Shown piece by piece: positions 9,101-17,759 of a stretch of 34,158 nt of DNA. Location of the stretch: assembly GCA_965657215.1 (NCBI GenBank), contig CBFHNR010000027.1:1-34158 (forward strand), in the 5' to 3' direction. Numbering within the stretch: position 1 is the stretch's first letter; each line of letters starts with the position of its first letter. Below the pieces are notes generated by a model. It searched no databases, was not told the origin of the DNA, and saw only the letters and a program-made list of their open reading frames with translations. Source of the stretch: JAHEJA01 sp965657215 (GTDB lineage Bacteria > Pseudomonadota > Alphaproteobacteria > Rhodobacterales > Rhodobacteraceae). The position numbers were made by a program, and so were the translations under genes.

Positions 9101-10310
9101 CCAATTTCTTGGCTTGTTTCACGGTTGAGGACAGACCTTTGGCCTCAAGACGGGAATAGATGAACGGTTTGAACAGTTCCAACGCCATCTTTTTGGGCAA
9201 ACCACATTGATGCAGCTTGAGCTCTGGACCCGTCACAATGACCGAACGACCGGAAAAGTCGACGCGTTTTCCCAAAAGGTTTTGACGGAAACGACCCTGT
9301 TTCCCCTTGAGCATGTCAGACAATGACTTCAAAGGACGCTTGTTTGCACCTGTGATGACACGACCGCGACGACCGTTGTCGAACAAGGCGTCAACAGATT
9401 CTTGCAACATCCGCTTTTCGTTGCGAACGATGATGTCTGGTGCGCGCAATTCGATTAGACGCTTAAGACGGTTGTTCCGGTTGATCACACGACGGTAAAG
9501 ATCGTTCAAATCAGACGTCGCAAAACGACCGCCATCTAGTGGAACCAAGGGACGCAATTCTGGTGGGATCACAGGGATCACAGTCAAAATCATCCACTCA
9601 GGACGGTTACCAGATTCAAGGAAGCTTTCGACAACTTTCAAACGCTTGATGATCTTTTTCGGCTTCAGTTCACCTGTCGCCTCTTTAAGATCCGCACGAA
9701 GCTGTTCTGCTTCGGCGTCTAGGTCGATCTGAGCCAACATTTCACGGATCGCTTCGGCACCGATGTTCGCAGTGAATGCGTCCATGCCGTAGGTGTCTTG
9801 GGCGTCCATGTATTCTTCTTCGGTCATCATCTGACCATACTGAAGATCGGTGAGACCTGGTTCGATCACAACGTAGTTTTCGAAATAAAGCACGCGTTCT
9901 AGATCACGCAATGTCATATCCAACATCAAACCGATGCGGGATGGCAGTGATTTCAAGAACCAAATATGCGCAACGGGGGATGCCAATTCGATGTGGCCCA
10001 TACGCTCACGACGTACTTTTTGAAGTGTAACTTCAACACCACATTTTTCGCAGACAACGCCGCGATATTTCATGCGCTTATATTTACCGCAAAGACATTC
10101 ATAGTCTTTGGTTGGGCCAAAGATACGCGCACAGAACAAACCATCACGCTCGGGCTTGAACGTCCGATAGTTAATGGTTTCTGGTTTCTTGATCTCACCG
10201 AATGACCATGACAAAATCCGCTCTGGCGAAGCCAAAGAGACTTTGATTTCGTCGAACACCTTTGGTGATGTCAACGGGTTGAACGGGTTGTTTGTAATTT
10301 CCTGGTTCAT
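6117..10310 (-). CDS. rpoC: DNA-directed RNA polymerase subunit beta'
   Basis: The beta' subunit forms half of the RNA polymerase catalytic cleft. The N-terminal zinc-binding cysteines are C72, C74, C87 and C90. The catalytic Mg-binding motif NADFDGDQ is present near residue 460. The second zinc site in the C-terminal half is also visible (CEAEDGVCAKCYG). The length of 1397 residues is usual for alphaproteobacteria. It starts 52 bases downstream of rpoB, is cotranscribed with it, and is followed by a strong terminator at 6059-6090. There is no fusion, split or frameshift. Confidence 0.99.
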   Translation of the reverse strand: MNQEITNNPFNPLTSPKVFDEIKVSLASPERILSWSFGEIKKPETINYRTFKPERDGLFCARIFGPTKDYECLCGKYKRMKYRGVVCEKCGVEVTLQKVRRERMGHIELASPVAHIWFLKSLPSRIGLMLDMTLRDLERVLYFENYVVIEPGLTDLQYGQMMTEEEYMDAQDTYGMDAFTANIGAEAIREMLAQIDLDAEAEQLRADLKEATGELKPKKIIKRLKVVESFLESGNRPEWMILTVIPVIPPELRPLVPLDGGRFATSDLNDLYRRVINRNNRLKRLIELRAPDIIVRNEKRMLQESVDALFDNGRRGRVITGANKRPLKSLSDMLKGKQGRFRQNLLGKRVDFSGRSVIVTGPELKLHQCGLPKKMALELFKPFIYSRLEAKGLSSTVKQAKKLVEKERPEVWDILDEVIREHPVMLNRAPTLHRLGIQAFEPVLIEGKAIQLHPLVCSAFNADFDGDQMAVHVPLSLEAQLEARVLMMSTNNVLSPANGAPIIVPSQDMILGIYYTTIMREGMKGEGMIFSSIEEVQYALDTGEVHLHAKVQARISQIDNEGNEVFKRFETTPGRVRLGSLLPKNAKAPFDLVNNLLRKKDVQKVIDTVYRYCGQKESVIFCDQIMTMGFREAFKAGISFGKDDMVIPDNKWGLVDETRGQVKDFEQQYMDGLITQGEKYNKVVDAWSKCNDKVTDAMMNTISANKRDEDGSEMEPNSVYMMAHSGARGSVTQMKQLGGMRGLMAKPNGDIIETPIISNFKEGLTVLEYFNSTHGARKGLSDTALKTANSGYLTRRLVDVAQDCIVRMNDCGTENSITAEPAVNDGEVISSLAERVLGRTAAEDIMRPGTEEILVKEGQIIDELLADAIDESGLQSARIRSPLTCEAEDGVCAKCYGRDLARGTIVNIGEAVGIIAAQSIGEPGTQLTMRTFHIGGVAQGGQQSFLEASQEGKIAFENAMTLENSNGETLVMGRNMKLRILDEQGEERASHKLGYGTKVFVKEGAKVARGDKLFEWDPYTLPIIAEKDATAKHVDLVNGVAVREETDDATGMTQKIVVDWRAALKGNELKPEIILVGADGEPVRNDAGNPITYPMSVDAILSVEDGQEIKAGDVVARIPREGAKTKDITGGLPRVAELFEARRPKDHAIIAEIDGYVRYGRDYKNKRRISIEPVDDSRDPVEYMVPKGKHIPVAEGDFVQKGDYIMDGNPAPHDILAIMGIEALANYMIDEVQDVYRLQGVKINDKHVEVIVRQMLQKWEISESGDTTLLKGEHVDKIEFDQANEKALSKGGRPAQGEPILLGITKASLQTRSFISAASFQETTRVLTESSVQGKRDKLVGLKENVIVGRLIPAGTGGATQRVRRIATERDNVVIEARREEAEQAVALAAPEASNDD

Positions 10311-10362
10311 TTTGATTTCCTCAAATTAGAGCTGAAGGGAGGGGAGAAATAAGGGCGCGCCC

Positions 10363-13300
10363 TTATTCCTCATCCTCCGCGTCCAGGAGTTCCATATTCA
10401 GGCCAAGGCCACGGACTTCTTTGACGAGAACGTTAAAGCTCTCTGGGATACCCGCTTCAAAGTTGTCTTCGCCTTTGACGATCGATTCATAGACCTTGGT
10501 CCGTCCGGCAACATCGTCCGACTTGACTGTCAGCATCTCTTGCAACGTATACGCCGCGCCATATGCTTCCAGTGCCCAAACTTCCATTTCACCGAAACGC
10601 TGACCACCAAATTGAGCTTTACCGCCCAGAGGTTGCTGCGTGACCAATGAGTATGGACCGGTTGAACGTGCGTGAATTTTGTCGTCCACCAAGTGGTGAA
10701 GTTTCAACAAGTATTTCACGCCAACGGTCACAGGACGTGCGAATTGCTCACCTGTGCGACCATCAAACAAGATGGACTGACCAGATGTATCAAAGCCAGC
10801 ACGTGTCAGGGCGTTGTTTACGTCGTCTTCTTTAGCACCGTCAAAAACAGGCGTCGCAATTGGAACACCACGTGTGACGTTACCCGCCGCTTCGACCAAG
10901 TGATCTTCGTCCATAGAGGCAAGACCCTCTTCATAGACATCATCACCATAAGCGATACGCATTGCTTCACGAACAGGTGTCAAATCGCCAGAGCGACGAT
11001 ATTCACCAAGTGCGTCATCAATTTGAAGACCCAAGCCGCGCGCCGCCCAGCCCATGTGTGTTTCCAAAATTTGACCCACGTTCATACGTGAAGGAACACC
11101 GAGAGGGTTCAAACAGAAATCAACTGGTGTCCCGTCCGCAAGGAACGGCATGTCTTCCATAGGAACAACCTTGGAAATAACACCTTTGTTTCCGTGACGA
11201 CCCGCCATTTTATCACCTGGCTGAAGCTTGCGCTTCACCGCGATAAAGACTTTGACCATCTTCATCACACCTGGTGGTAGATCATCACCACGACGGACTT
11301 TTTCAACTTTGTCCTCAAAACGCGCATCAAGCGTGCGTTTTTGCGCCTCATACTGTTCATGTAGAGCTTCAACAACCTGTGCATCTGCTTCTTCTGCAAG
11401 AGCAAGCTGCCACCACTGGCCGCGTGTCAAAGTTGACAAGAGGTCTTCATTGATTTCCGCATTTGCAGAAACGCCCTTTGGACCTTTGACAGCTGTTTTA
11501 CCGAGGATCATGGATTTCAAACGCGCATAGATGTTGCGATCCAAAATGGCCAATTCGTCATCACGGTCACGTGCCAAACGTTCAACTTCTTCACGTTCGA
11601 TCTGAAGCGCACGTTCGTCTTTTTCAACGCCGTGACGGTTGAAGACACGAACCTCAACAACAGTCCCGTAATCACCCGGTTTCACACGCAAAGATGTGTC
11701 ACGCACATCAGAGGCTTTTTCACCAAAGATCGCACGAAGAAGCTTTTCTTCAGGCGTCATTGGGCTTTCGCCTTTGGGTGTGATTTTACCAACGAGAATG
11801 TCACCTGGTTCAACGTCTGCACCGATGTAAACGATACCCGCTTCATCCAAGTTACGAAGCGCTTCTTCGCCAACGTTTGGAATATCACGTGTGATTTCCT
11901 CTGGCCCCAATTTCGTATCACGTGCCGCAACTTCGAATTCTTCGATGTGAATCGATGTGAATACGTCATCACGAGAGACACGCTCTGAAATCAGAATGGA
12001 GTCTTCGTAGTTATAGCCATTCCAAGGCATAAACGCGACAACCACGTTTTTACCAAGCGCCAGTTCACCCATGTCTGTGGATGGACCATCGGCAATAACT
12101 TCGCCTTTGTTGACGGATTGACCCACTTTGACCAACGGACGTTGGTTGATACATGTGTTCTGGTTAGAGCGTTGGAATTTACGCATGCTGTAGATATCAA
12201 CACCCGCATCGCCAAGTTCCAAATCAGACGTCGCACGAATAACGATACGCTGTGCATCAACTTGGTCGATGATACCGCCACGTTTCGCCATAATCGCTGC
12301 GCCAGAGTCACGCGCAACAATTTCTTCGATACCTGTACCAACCAAAGGTGCCTCAGCACGCAAAAGCGGAACAGCCTGACGTTGCATGTTTGAGCCCATC
12401 AAAGCACGGTTCGCGTCGTCGTTTTCCAAGAACGGGATCAGCGATGCCGCAACAGAGACTAACTGTTTTGGGCTAACGTCGATCAGATCGACACTTTCGC
12501 TTGGCGCCAATGTGTAGTCACCGTTTTGACGTGTCGATACGAGATCGTTGATAAAGTTACCGTTTTCATCCAGCGATGCATTGGCCTGCGCAACAGTGTG
12601 GCGCATTTCTTCGGTCGCTGACATGTAGTGGACTTCATCCGTAACATGGCCGTCTTTAACGATACGATAGGGTGTTTCGATAAAGCCGTATTTGTTAACA
12701 CGTGCAAATGTCGCCAAAGAGTTTATCAAACCAATGTTTGGACCTTCTGGCGTTTCAATTGGACACATACGACCGTAGTGCGTGGCGTGAACGTCACGAA
12801 CTTCAAAGCCAGCACGCTCACGGGTCAAACCACCTGGTCCAAGCGCTGACAAGCGACGCTTGTGAGTAACTTCGGACAATGGGTTCGTTTGGTCCATGAA
12901 CTGTGACAATTGGCTGGAGCCAAAGAATTCACGAACAGCCGCGGCCGCAGGTTTTGCATTGATCAAATCTTGGGGCATGACTGTGTCGATTTCGACAGAG
13001 GACATACGCTCCTTGATCGCGCGCTCCATGCGGAGCAAACCAACGCGATATTGGTTTTCCATCAATTCACCAACAGAGCGAACACGACGGTTGCCGAGGT
13101 GGTCGATGTCGTCCACATCACCTTTGCCATCACGCAATTCTACCAAGGCTTTGATACACGCAACGATGTCTTCTTTGCGAAGCGTGCGTTGTGTATCCTC
13201 AGCATCAAGTGCGAGACGCATGTTCATTTTCACACGGCCAACCGCAGAAAGATCATAGCGTTCGCTATCAAAGAACAATGTGTCAAACAAAGCAGAAGCT

Positions 13301-14499
13301 GATTCAACGGTCGGTGGTTCACCTGGACGCATCACGCGATAGATGTCCAAGAGCGCCGTTTCGCGACCCATGTTTTTATCCATCGCCATTGTGTTGCGCA
13401 TATAGGCGCCCACATTGATGTTATCGATGTCGAGAACTGGGATTTCGGTAAAGCCCGCATCCATCAGCTCTTTCAAAGAGCCACCAATCAATTCACCAGC
13501 TTTGTCATATTCTAGCGTCAGCTCATCGCCCGCTTCGACATAGATTGCACCAGTTTCTTCGTTGATGATGTCATGTGCAACGAATTTGCCAACGATATGC
13601 TCGAAAGGAACCAAAAGCTCGGTCACTTTGCCTTCGTCGATCAATTTCTTAACCGCGCGTGGCGTGACTTTCTTGCCGGCTTCACAGATCACTTCACCTG
13701 TACCAGCATCGACAATGTCATAGGTTGGGCGTGTGCCGCGAACCCGTTCAGGGAAGAACTTGGTGACCCAGCCTTTGCCTTTGGAATGCGTGTAAGTCAC
13801 GGAGTCATAATACGCGTTCATGATCGCATCTTGATCCAAGCCCAAAGCATAAAGCAAAGTTGTCACAGGCAATTTACGACGACGGTCGATACGTGCGTAG
13901 ACGTTGTCTTTTGCGTCAAACTCGAAATCCAACCATGATCCACGGTACGGGATAATGCGGCAGGCAAACAACAGCTTACCCGAGCTGTGTGTTTTCCCTT
14001 TGTCATGGTCAAAAAAGACGCCCGGCGAGCGGTGCATCTGAGAGACGATAACACGCTCGGTACCATTCACAACGAATGTTCCGTTCGGTGTCATCAAAGG
14101 CATATCGCCCATAAACACGTCTTGTTCTTTGATGTCTTTTACAGATTTCGCACCTGTGTCTTCGTCGACATCAAATACGATCAAGCGCAATGTCACCTTA
14201 AGTGGCGCGCTGTAGGTCATGTCACGTTGCTGACATTCCTCGACGTCGTATTTTGGTTTTTCCAATTCATAGTCAACGAACTCCAAAATAGAAGTCTCGT
14301 TGAAATCTTTGATTGGAAAGACGGATTGGAATACGCCTTTGATCCCTTCACCATCAAGTGGTGCTAGCTCATCGCCAGATTTTAGGAAGAGGTCGTAAGA
14401 CGATTTTTGAACCTCAATAAGGTTCGGCATCTCAAGAACTTCGCGGATTTTACCGTAGTACTTGCGCAGACGTTTCTGGCCAAGAAAGGATTGAGCCAT
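10363..14499 (-). CDS. rpoB: DNA-directed RNA polymerase subunit beta
   Basis: This is the beta subunit, bearing the rifampicin-binding region. The ATG at 14497-14499 (protein MAQSFLGQKRLRKYYGKIRE) is chosen over an in-frame GTG at 14511, because that GTG is part of the AAGGTG ribosome binding site and the family begins MAQSF. The product has 1378 residues. The Rif cluster segment SSQLSQFMDQTNPLSEVTHK followed by RRLSALGPGG is the sensitive-type sequence. It is preceded by 247 bases after rplL that hold a hairpin (14684-14710) but no gene, and followed by rpoC after 52 bases. Confidence 0.98.
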   Translation of the reverse strand: MAQSFLGQKRLRKYYGKIREVLEMPNLIEVQKSSYDLFLKSGDELAPLDGEGIKGVFQSVFPIKDFNETSILEFVDYELEKPKYDVEECQQRDMTYSAPLKVTLRLIVFDVDEDTGAKSVKDIKEQDVFMGDMPLMTPNGTFVVNGTERVIVSQMHRSPGVFFDHDKGKTHSSGKLLFACRIIPYRGSWLDFEFDAKDNVYARIDRRRKLPVTTLLYALGLDQDAIMNAYYDSVTYTHSKGKGWVTKFFPERVRGTRPTYDIVDAGTGEVICEAGKKVTPRAVKKLIDEGKVTELLVPFEHIVGKFVAHDIINEETGAIYVEAGDELTLEYDKAGELIGGSLKELMDAGFTEIPVLDIDNINVGAYMRNTMAMDKNMGRETALLDIYRVMRPGEPPTVESASALFDTLFFDSERYDLSAVGRVKMNMRLALDAEDTQRTLRKEDIVACIKALVELRDGKGDVDDIDHLGNRRVRSVGELMENQYRVGLLRMERAIKERMSSVEIDTVMPQDLINAKPAAAAVREFFGSSQLSQFMDQTNPLSEVTHKRRLSALGPGGLTRERAGFEVRDVHATHYGRMCPIETPEGPNIGLINSLATFARVNKYGFIETPYRIVKDGHVTDEVHYMSATEEMRHTVAQANASLDENGNFINDLVSTRQNGDYTLAPSESVDLIDVSPKQLVSVAASLIPFLENDDANRALMGSNMQRQAVPLLRAEAPLVGTGIEEIVARDSGAAIMAKRGGIIDQVDAQRIVIRATSDLELGDAGVDIYSMRKFQRSNQNTCINQRPLVKVGQSVNKGEVIADGPSTDMGELALGKNVVVAFMPWNGYNYEDSILISERVSRDDVFTSIHIEEFEVAARDTKLGPEEITRDIPNVGEEALRNLDEAGIVYIGADVEPGDILVGKITPKGESPMTPEEKLLRAIFGEKASDVRDTSLRVKPGDYGTVVEVRVFNRHGVEKDERALQIEREEVERLARDRDDELAILDRNIYARLKSMILGKTAVKGPKGVSANAEINEDLLSTLTRGQWWQLALAEEADAQVVEALHEQYEAQKRTLDARFEDKVEKVRRGDDLPPGVMKMVKVFIAVKRKLQPGDKMAGRHGNKGVISKVVPMEDMPFLADGTPVDFCLNPLGVPSRMNVGQILETHMGWAARGLGLQIDDALGEYRRSGDLTPVREAMRIAYGDDVYEEGLASMDEDHLVEAAGNVTRGVPIATPVFDGAKEDDVNNALTRAGFDTSGQSILFDGRTGEQFARPVTVGVKYLLKLHHLVDDKIHARSTGPYSLVTQQPLGGKAQFGGQRFGEMEVWALEAYGAAYTLQEMLTVKSDDVAGRTKVYESIVKGEDNFEAGIPESFNVLVKEVRGLGLNMELLDAEDEE

Positions 14500-14683
14500 G
14501 GTCGATATCACCTTTTTAGTTTCTCACCGGAAACGAAGCCTGTCGGGTCCCAGGTTCGCCCCCATACGAGACGGTCAAAGTTGCGATCAATTCCCGACTT
14601 TCTTCCCGATGAAAGTCTCCCGATCATTGAACCTTGCCTAAAGAAACGCCTTTATTGAAAAGGCCCTTATTAAGACAGGTTTA

Positions 14684-14710
14684 GCTGGGCATGGTAAAAC
14701 CACACCCAGC
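14684..14710 (-). promoter_or_regulatory. Hairpin between rplL and rpoB, candidate attenuator or processing site
   Basis: An interrupted inverted repeat (GCTGGG...CCCAGC outside, GGT...ACC inside with an AAA loop) lies 37 bases after the rplL stop. On the minus strand it has no U-run after the stem, so it is not a full terminator. Its position matches the rplL-rpoB attenuator and RNase III site of E. coli, but the equivalence is inferred from position only. Confidence 0.45.
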
Positions 14711-14746
14711 CAAAAATGTGTACCGAGGGCAGACCTCGGAGATGGC

Positions 14747-15121
14747 TTATGCCAATTCGACTTCTGCGCCAGCTGCTTCGAGCTTGCCTTTGATGTCTTC
14801 TGCTTCGGCTTTATCAACGCCTTCTTTGATCTTGCCGCCTGCTTCAACAAGTTCTTTAGCTTCTTTCAAGCCAAGACCAGTGATGCCGCGAACTTCTTTG
14901 ATCACGTTGATTTTAGACGCGCCAGCATTCTTCAGAACTACGTCGAATTCTGTTTTCTCTTCTGCTGCTGCACCACCCGCATCCGCTGGGCCAGCCATCA
15001 TGACTGCGCCACCGGCTGCTGGCTCGATGCCATACTCGTCTTTCAAGATTGTTTTAAGTTCTTGTGCTTCAAGCAGTGTTAGACCAACGATGTCTTCTGC
15101 TAGTTTCTTCAGATCAGCCAT
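14747..15121 (-). CDS. rplL: 50S ribosomal protein L7/L12
   Basis: L7/L12 forms the flexible ribosomal stalk that recruits translation GTPases. The 124-residue product has the N-terminal dimerisation helix (MADLKKLAEDIVGLTLLEAQ), an Ala/Gly-rich hinge (about residues 36-55) and the conserved C-terminal domain (VIKEVRGITGLGLKEAKELV). It follows rplJ by 69 bases and precedes rpoB by 247 bases, as expected for the rplJL-rpoBC unit. Confidence 0.98.
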   Translation of the reverse strand: MADLKKLAEDIVGLTLLEAQELKTILKDEYGIEPAAGGAVMMAGPADAGGAAAEEKTEFDVVLKNAGASKINVIKEVRGITGLGLKEAKELVEAGGKIKEGVDKAEAEDIKGKLEAAGAEVELA

Positions 15122-15190
15122 TTTAGACTCTTTCCGTATTAAGTTTGTGTTCCAACGAAGGGTTAATTCCCAACGCAGGTATCAAGTTGC

Positions 15191-15706
15191 TTATGCAGCA
15201 GCTTTGTCCTCGATTGTGGACAAGATGCCAGCGATGTTCGAAGCAGGAGCGCCAATTGCGCCAGCGATGTTCGAAGCAGGTGCGCCAATGCAACCAGCGA
15301 TAGAAGCAATAAGCTCTTCGCGAGATGGCATTTTCGACACGGCTTCAACGCCAGCACGATCAAGAGCGTTCTCACCCATTGCACCGCCAAGGATTTCGAA
15401 CTTTGCGTTCTCCTTAGCGAAATCTTCGGCCACTTTAGCTGCTGCTACAGGGTCCTCAGAATAGGTCAAAACGGTCATGCCCGATAGAAGATCTGTCATG
15501 CTTTCGCATGGCTTACCCTCAAGAGCGATTTTGGCGAGCCTGTTTTTGGCAACGCGAACTGCACTTCCGGCCTGAGAGGCACGGGCGCGCAGATCTTGCA
15601 TGTCTGCAACTGTGAGACCTGCGTAATGGGCTACGACCACAACGCCAGAGCTTTCAAAGATATGGCCGAGCTCTTCGACCACTTGTTCTTTTTGTGCTCT
15701 ATCCAC
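15191..15706 (-). CDS. rplJ: 50S ribosomal protein L10
   Basis: L10 anchors the L7/L12 stalk to the ribosome. The GTG at 15704-15706 is chosen as start: GGAG lies seven bases upstream, the protein then begins (M)DRAQKEQVVEELGHIFES as in relatives, and the length is 171 residues. An upstream ATG at 15763 would add 19 unrelated residues. The N-terminal domain contains VVVVAHYAGLTVADMQDLRA. The C-terminal helix that binds L7/L12 contains an 11-residue unit, GAPASNIAGAI, repeated in tandem (see 15227-15289). In many bacteria L10 represses its own mRNA through the leader. Candidate leader structures are listed separately. Confidence 0.97.
   Translation of the reverse strand: MDRAQKEQVVEELGHIFESSGVVVVAHYAGLTVADMQDLRARASQAGSAVRVAKNRLAKIALEGKPCESMTDLLSGMTVLTYSEDPVAAAKVAEDFAKENAKFEILGGAMGENALDRAGVEAVSKMPSREELIASIAGCIGAPASNIAGAIGAPASNIAGILSTIEDKAAA
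15227..15289. repeat. 33-bp tandem repeat inside rplJ
   Basis: Two in-frame 33-base units encode GAPASNIAGAI-type sequence near the L10 C-terminus. The first 30 bases of the two units (15227-15256 and 15260-15289) differ at one position. The repeat keeps the reading frame and adds length to the stalk-binding helix. Confidence 0.75.
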
Positions 15707-15723
15707 AGTTTCACTCCAAATTT

Positions 15724-15737
15724 GGGGATTGCTCCCC
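15724..15737 (-). promoter_or_regulatory. Small hairpin just upstream of the rplJ start
   Basis: GGGGATTGCTCCCC can form a 5-bp G/C-rich stem with a 4-base loop. It ends 17 bases before the rplJ GTG, next to its GGAG ribosome binding site, so it could affect L10 translation. This is inferred from position only. Confidence 0.35.
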
Positions 15738-15814
15738 GGCTCAGTTTTGCCATTTGTAAACAAATAGCGTTCGGGTCCAATTTCAGGGTCCAGAGGCCAA
15801 AATCACTCGAAGGT

Positions 15815-15883
15815 CTAAACCAAACGAGTGGTATTCTTACTCATTTCCCATCTCAGGAAGGAATTATAAGGCCTAAACCAAAC
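15815..15883 (-). promoter_or_regulatory. Candidate rplJ promoter region with repeated GTTTGGTTTAG
   Basis: On the minus strand a perfect TATAAT (15863-15868) lies about 160 bases upstream of rplJ. No good -35 box is visible at normal spacing. The 11-base sequence GTTTGGTTTAG occurs on both sides of it, at 15873-15883 and 15815-15825, 58 bases apart in the same orientation. The -10 assignment is plausible and the role of the repeats is unknown. Confidence 0.4.
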
Positions 15884-15898
15884 CCTCCGTCTCGGACG

Positions 15899-15931
15899 AA
15901 AAAGAGTATCCCACGACGAATCGTGGGATAC
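15899..15931 (-). terminator. Terminator between the CPBP gene and rplJ
   Basis: A perfect 11-bp inverted repeat (GTATCCCACGA and its complement, 15906-15931) gives a UUCG tetraloop hairpin on the minus strand, followed by UCUUUUU. It lies 107 bases after the CPBP stop and upstream of rplJ, so it separates the two units or attenuates read-through into the L10 leader. Confidence 0.75.
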
Positions 15932-16037
15932 CCATGCGTTGCTACTTAAGGGAATGCTAACTCTTTGCCAAGGGGCAGGCTTGAAATTTCATGACAGAAG
16001 CGGAAATTTATCCTCCGCTGACTGTCTGATTTTATGC

Positions 16038-16892
16038 TTAGCTCTGTTCTTTGTCCCGACGACCGAGCTGTATGATAGCGAAGGCGAGGACGAAATACAT
16101 AAGGATCGCAGGCGCGCTTTGCTCTACTCCAAAACTGCCACCCGCCAAAAACGAATTGGGGGCTTCGATGTGGAAGCCTGCATAGGCAAAGCCTGCATCT
16201 TCTGGATTATCAAAGCCATTGGTCACGACAAAGCCAATTTTGATTGCAAACATATTCCACGCAACATGCACAAGAGCGGGCGCCCAAATGGTTCCAGTTC
16301 GCTCGTAAATTGCTGCGAATAACAACGACACCCCGATGGCCGCAATCATGAGGACCGCCCCATCTTGGACATTGGCAACTTGATTAAGATGCAATGCCCC
16401 AAAAACGGCGCCACAGATCAAAGCTGCCCAGGGCTTGGGCATTTTGTCCCGCATGTATCCGTAAACGAGATATCGAAACAGGATTTCCTCGCTGATACCT
16501 GACATCAAGGCGACACAGGCTGAAATGGCCAAGCCCGTCATAACCGTTTCCTGATAATAGGTTTGGAAATAGCCAAAGCCTGATATCCAGAAAACAGCAA
16601 TCAATCCCCAGATCATCGCCAGACCAAAGACAAACCATTTTGGAATTATGGTCCCACCTGCTTTGTTGTCTGGACCAATTATTTCCGGCAAGGAACCCTT
16701 GAGCACAAGCCGATTAAATAGACTGGTTCCAAAGATCACCAATCCAAGACCTATGATTGCAGACAGGACAAAGCTCGGAACGAGTCCCAGAGTGGACGTG
16801 GCGGAGGACACCGCTCCAAACCCGAGTTGCCCGATGACGAGCAGGACAAAAGCGGCGACCATGACGCCGATTATTTTTAAAACATTAACCAT
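16038..16892 (-). CDS. CPBP-family intramembrane metalloprotease
   Basis: This is a 284-residue, multi-spanning membrane protein of the CPBP (CAAX protease and bacteriocin-processing, Abi) family. All three family motifs are present: EExxxR at residues 135-140 (SEEILFR), FxxxH at 164-168 (FGALH) and HxxxN at 209-213 (HVAWN). These residues form the glutamate/histidine active site, so the protein should be catalytically competent. Bacterial members are linked to peptide processing or self-immunity, but the substrate here is unknown. The gene sits between rplA and rplJ, which are usually adjacent, and is bounded by terminators at 17011-17040 and 15899-15931. It therefore looks like a separately expressed insertion into the ribosomal cluster. 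Confidence 0.88.
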   Translation of the reverse strand: MVNVLKIIGVMVAAFVLLVIGQLGFGAVSSATSTLGLVPSFVLSAIIGLGLVIFGTSLFNRLVLKGSLPEIIGPDNKAGGTIIPKWFVFGLAMIWGLIAVFWISGFGYFQTYYQETVMTGLAISACVALMSGISEEILFRYLVYGYMRDKMPKPWAALICGAVFGALHLNQVANVQDGAVLMIAAIGVSLLFAAIYERTGTIWAPALVHVAWNMFAIKIGFVVTNGFDNPEDAGFAYAGFHIEAPNSFLAGGSFGVEQSAPAILMYFVLAFAIIQLGRRDKEQS

Positions 16893-17010
16893 AACACAAA
16901 CACCTTTTACGCATTTTATGACTTTAGTCTATATCGCAATTTCTCAACCACAAGCATTGCAGGGCGGCAGTCAGGGTTATTCATAAATGTGCGGCAAAAG
17001 GGACTCGCAA

Positions 17011-17040
17011 ATAAAAAAGGCGCCCGAAACGGACGCCTTT
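17011..17040 (-). terminator. Rho-independent terminator after rplA
   Basis: On the minus strand an 11-bp stem (17016-17040, with one G-U pair and a UUU loop) ends in a run of T (CCTTTTTTATT). It lies 22 bases after the rplA stop and should end the nusG-rplK-rplA transcript. Confidence 0.9.
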
Positions 17041-17062
17041 AGAAATTCTGCGTTAGCTCTTA

Positions 17063-17758
17063 TTAAGAGTTCGCGCTGTCTACTGAAATTGTCACGCCTG
17101 GGCCCATTGTTGAGGACAGTGTGATTGCTTTCATGTAGGCACCTTTTGCACCTGTTGGGCGTGCTTTTGCAACCGCATCAACAAAGGCGCGGACGTTTTC
17201 AACGAGCTTGGCTTCGTCGAAGGACGCTTTACCAACACCTGCATGCACAACGCCGCCTTTTTCAGCTTTGAACTGAACTTCGCCACCTTTTGCCGCTGTA
17301 ACAGCTGCAGTGACATCCATTGTAACTGTGCCAACTTTTGGGTTTGGCATGAGGTTGCGTGGACCCAATACTTTACCAAGACGACCAACAACGGGCATCA
17401 TGTCAGGTGTCGCGATGCAGCGATCAAATTCGATTTTACCGCTCAAGACAGTTTCCATCAAATCTTCTGCGCCAACGATGTCCGCGCCTGCTGCTTTGGC
17501 TTCGTCTGCTTTTGCGTCACGTGCGAACACAGCCACGCGGACTGTTTTGCCTGTGCCGTTTGGCAAGCCAACAACGCCACGAACCATTTGATCCGCGTGA
17601 CGTGTGTCAACACCGAGGTTCATCGCGATTTCGACAGTTTCGTCAAATTTCGCTGTTGCAGAGGCTTTGACCAATGCGACCGCATCTTCGACAGTTAGGT
17701 TTGCTTTGCCTGCGAATGCTTCGCGTGCGCCGCGTGTACGTTTACCTAGTTTTGCCAT
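17063..17758 (-). CDS. rplA: 50S ribosomal protein L1
   Basis: L1 forms the mobile stalk at the ribosomal E site and commonly represses translation of its own rplK-rplA mRNA. The 231-residue product is of normal length. It contains the family signature MPNPKVGTVT and KGGEVQFKAEKGGVVHAGVG. It follows rplK after one base and is closed by a terminator at 17011-17040. Because of that terminator and the CPBP gene, it is probably not cotranscribed with rplJ, unlike in many other bacteria. Confidence 0.98.
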   Translation of the reverse strand: MAKLGKRTRGAREAFAGKANLTVEDAVALVKASATAKFDETVEIAMNLGVDTRHADQMVRGVVGLPNGTGKTVRVAVFARDAKADEAKAAGADIVGAEDLMETVLSGKIEFDRCIATPDMMPVVGRLGKVLGPRNLMPNPKVGTVTMDVTAAVTAAKGGEVQFKAEKGGVVHAGVGKASFDEAKLVENVRAFVDAVAKARPTGAKGAYMKAITLSSTMGPGVTISVDSANS

Positions 17759-17759
17759 C

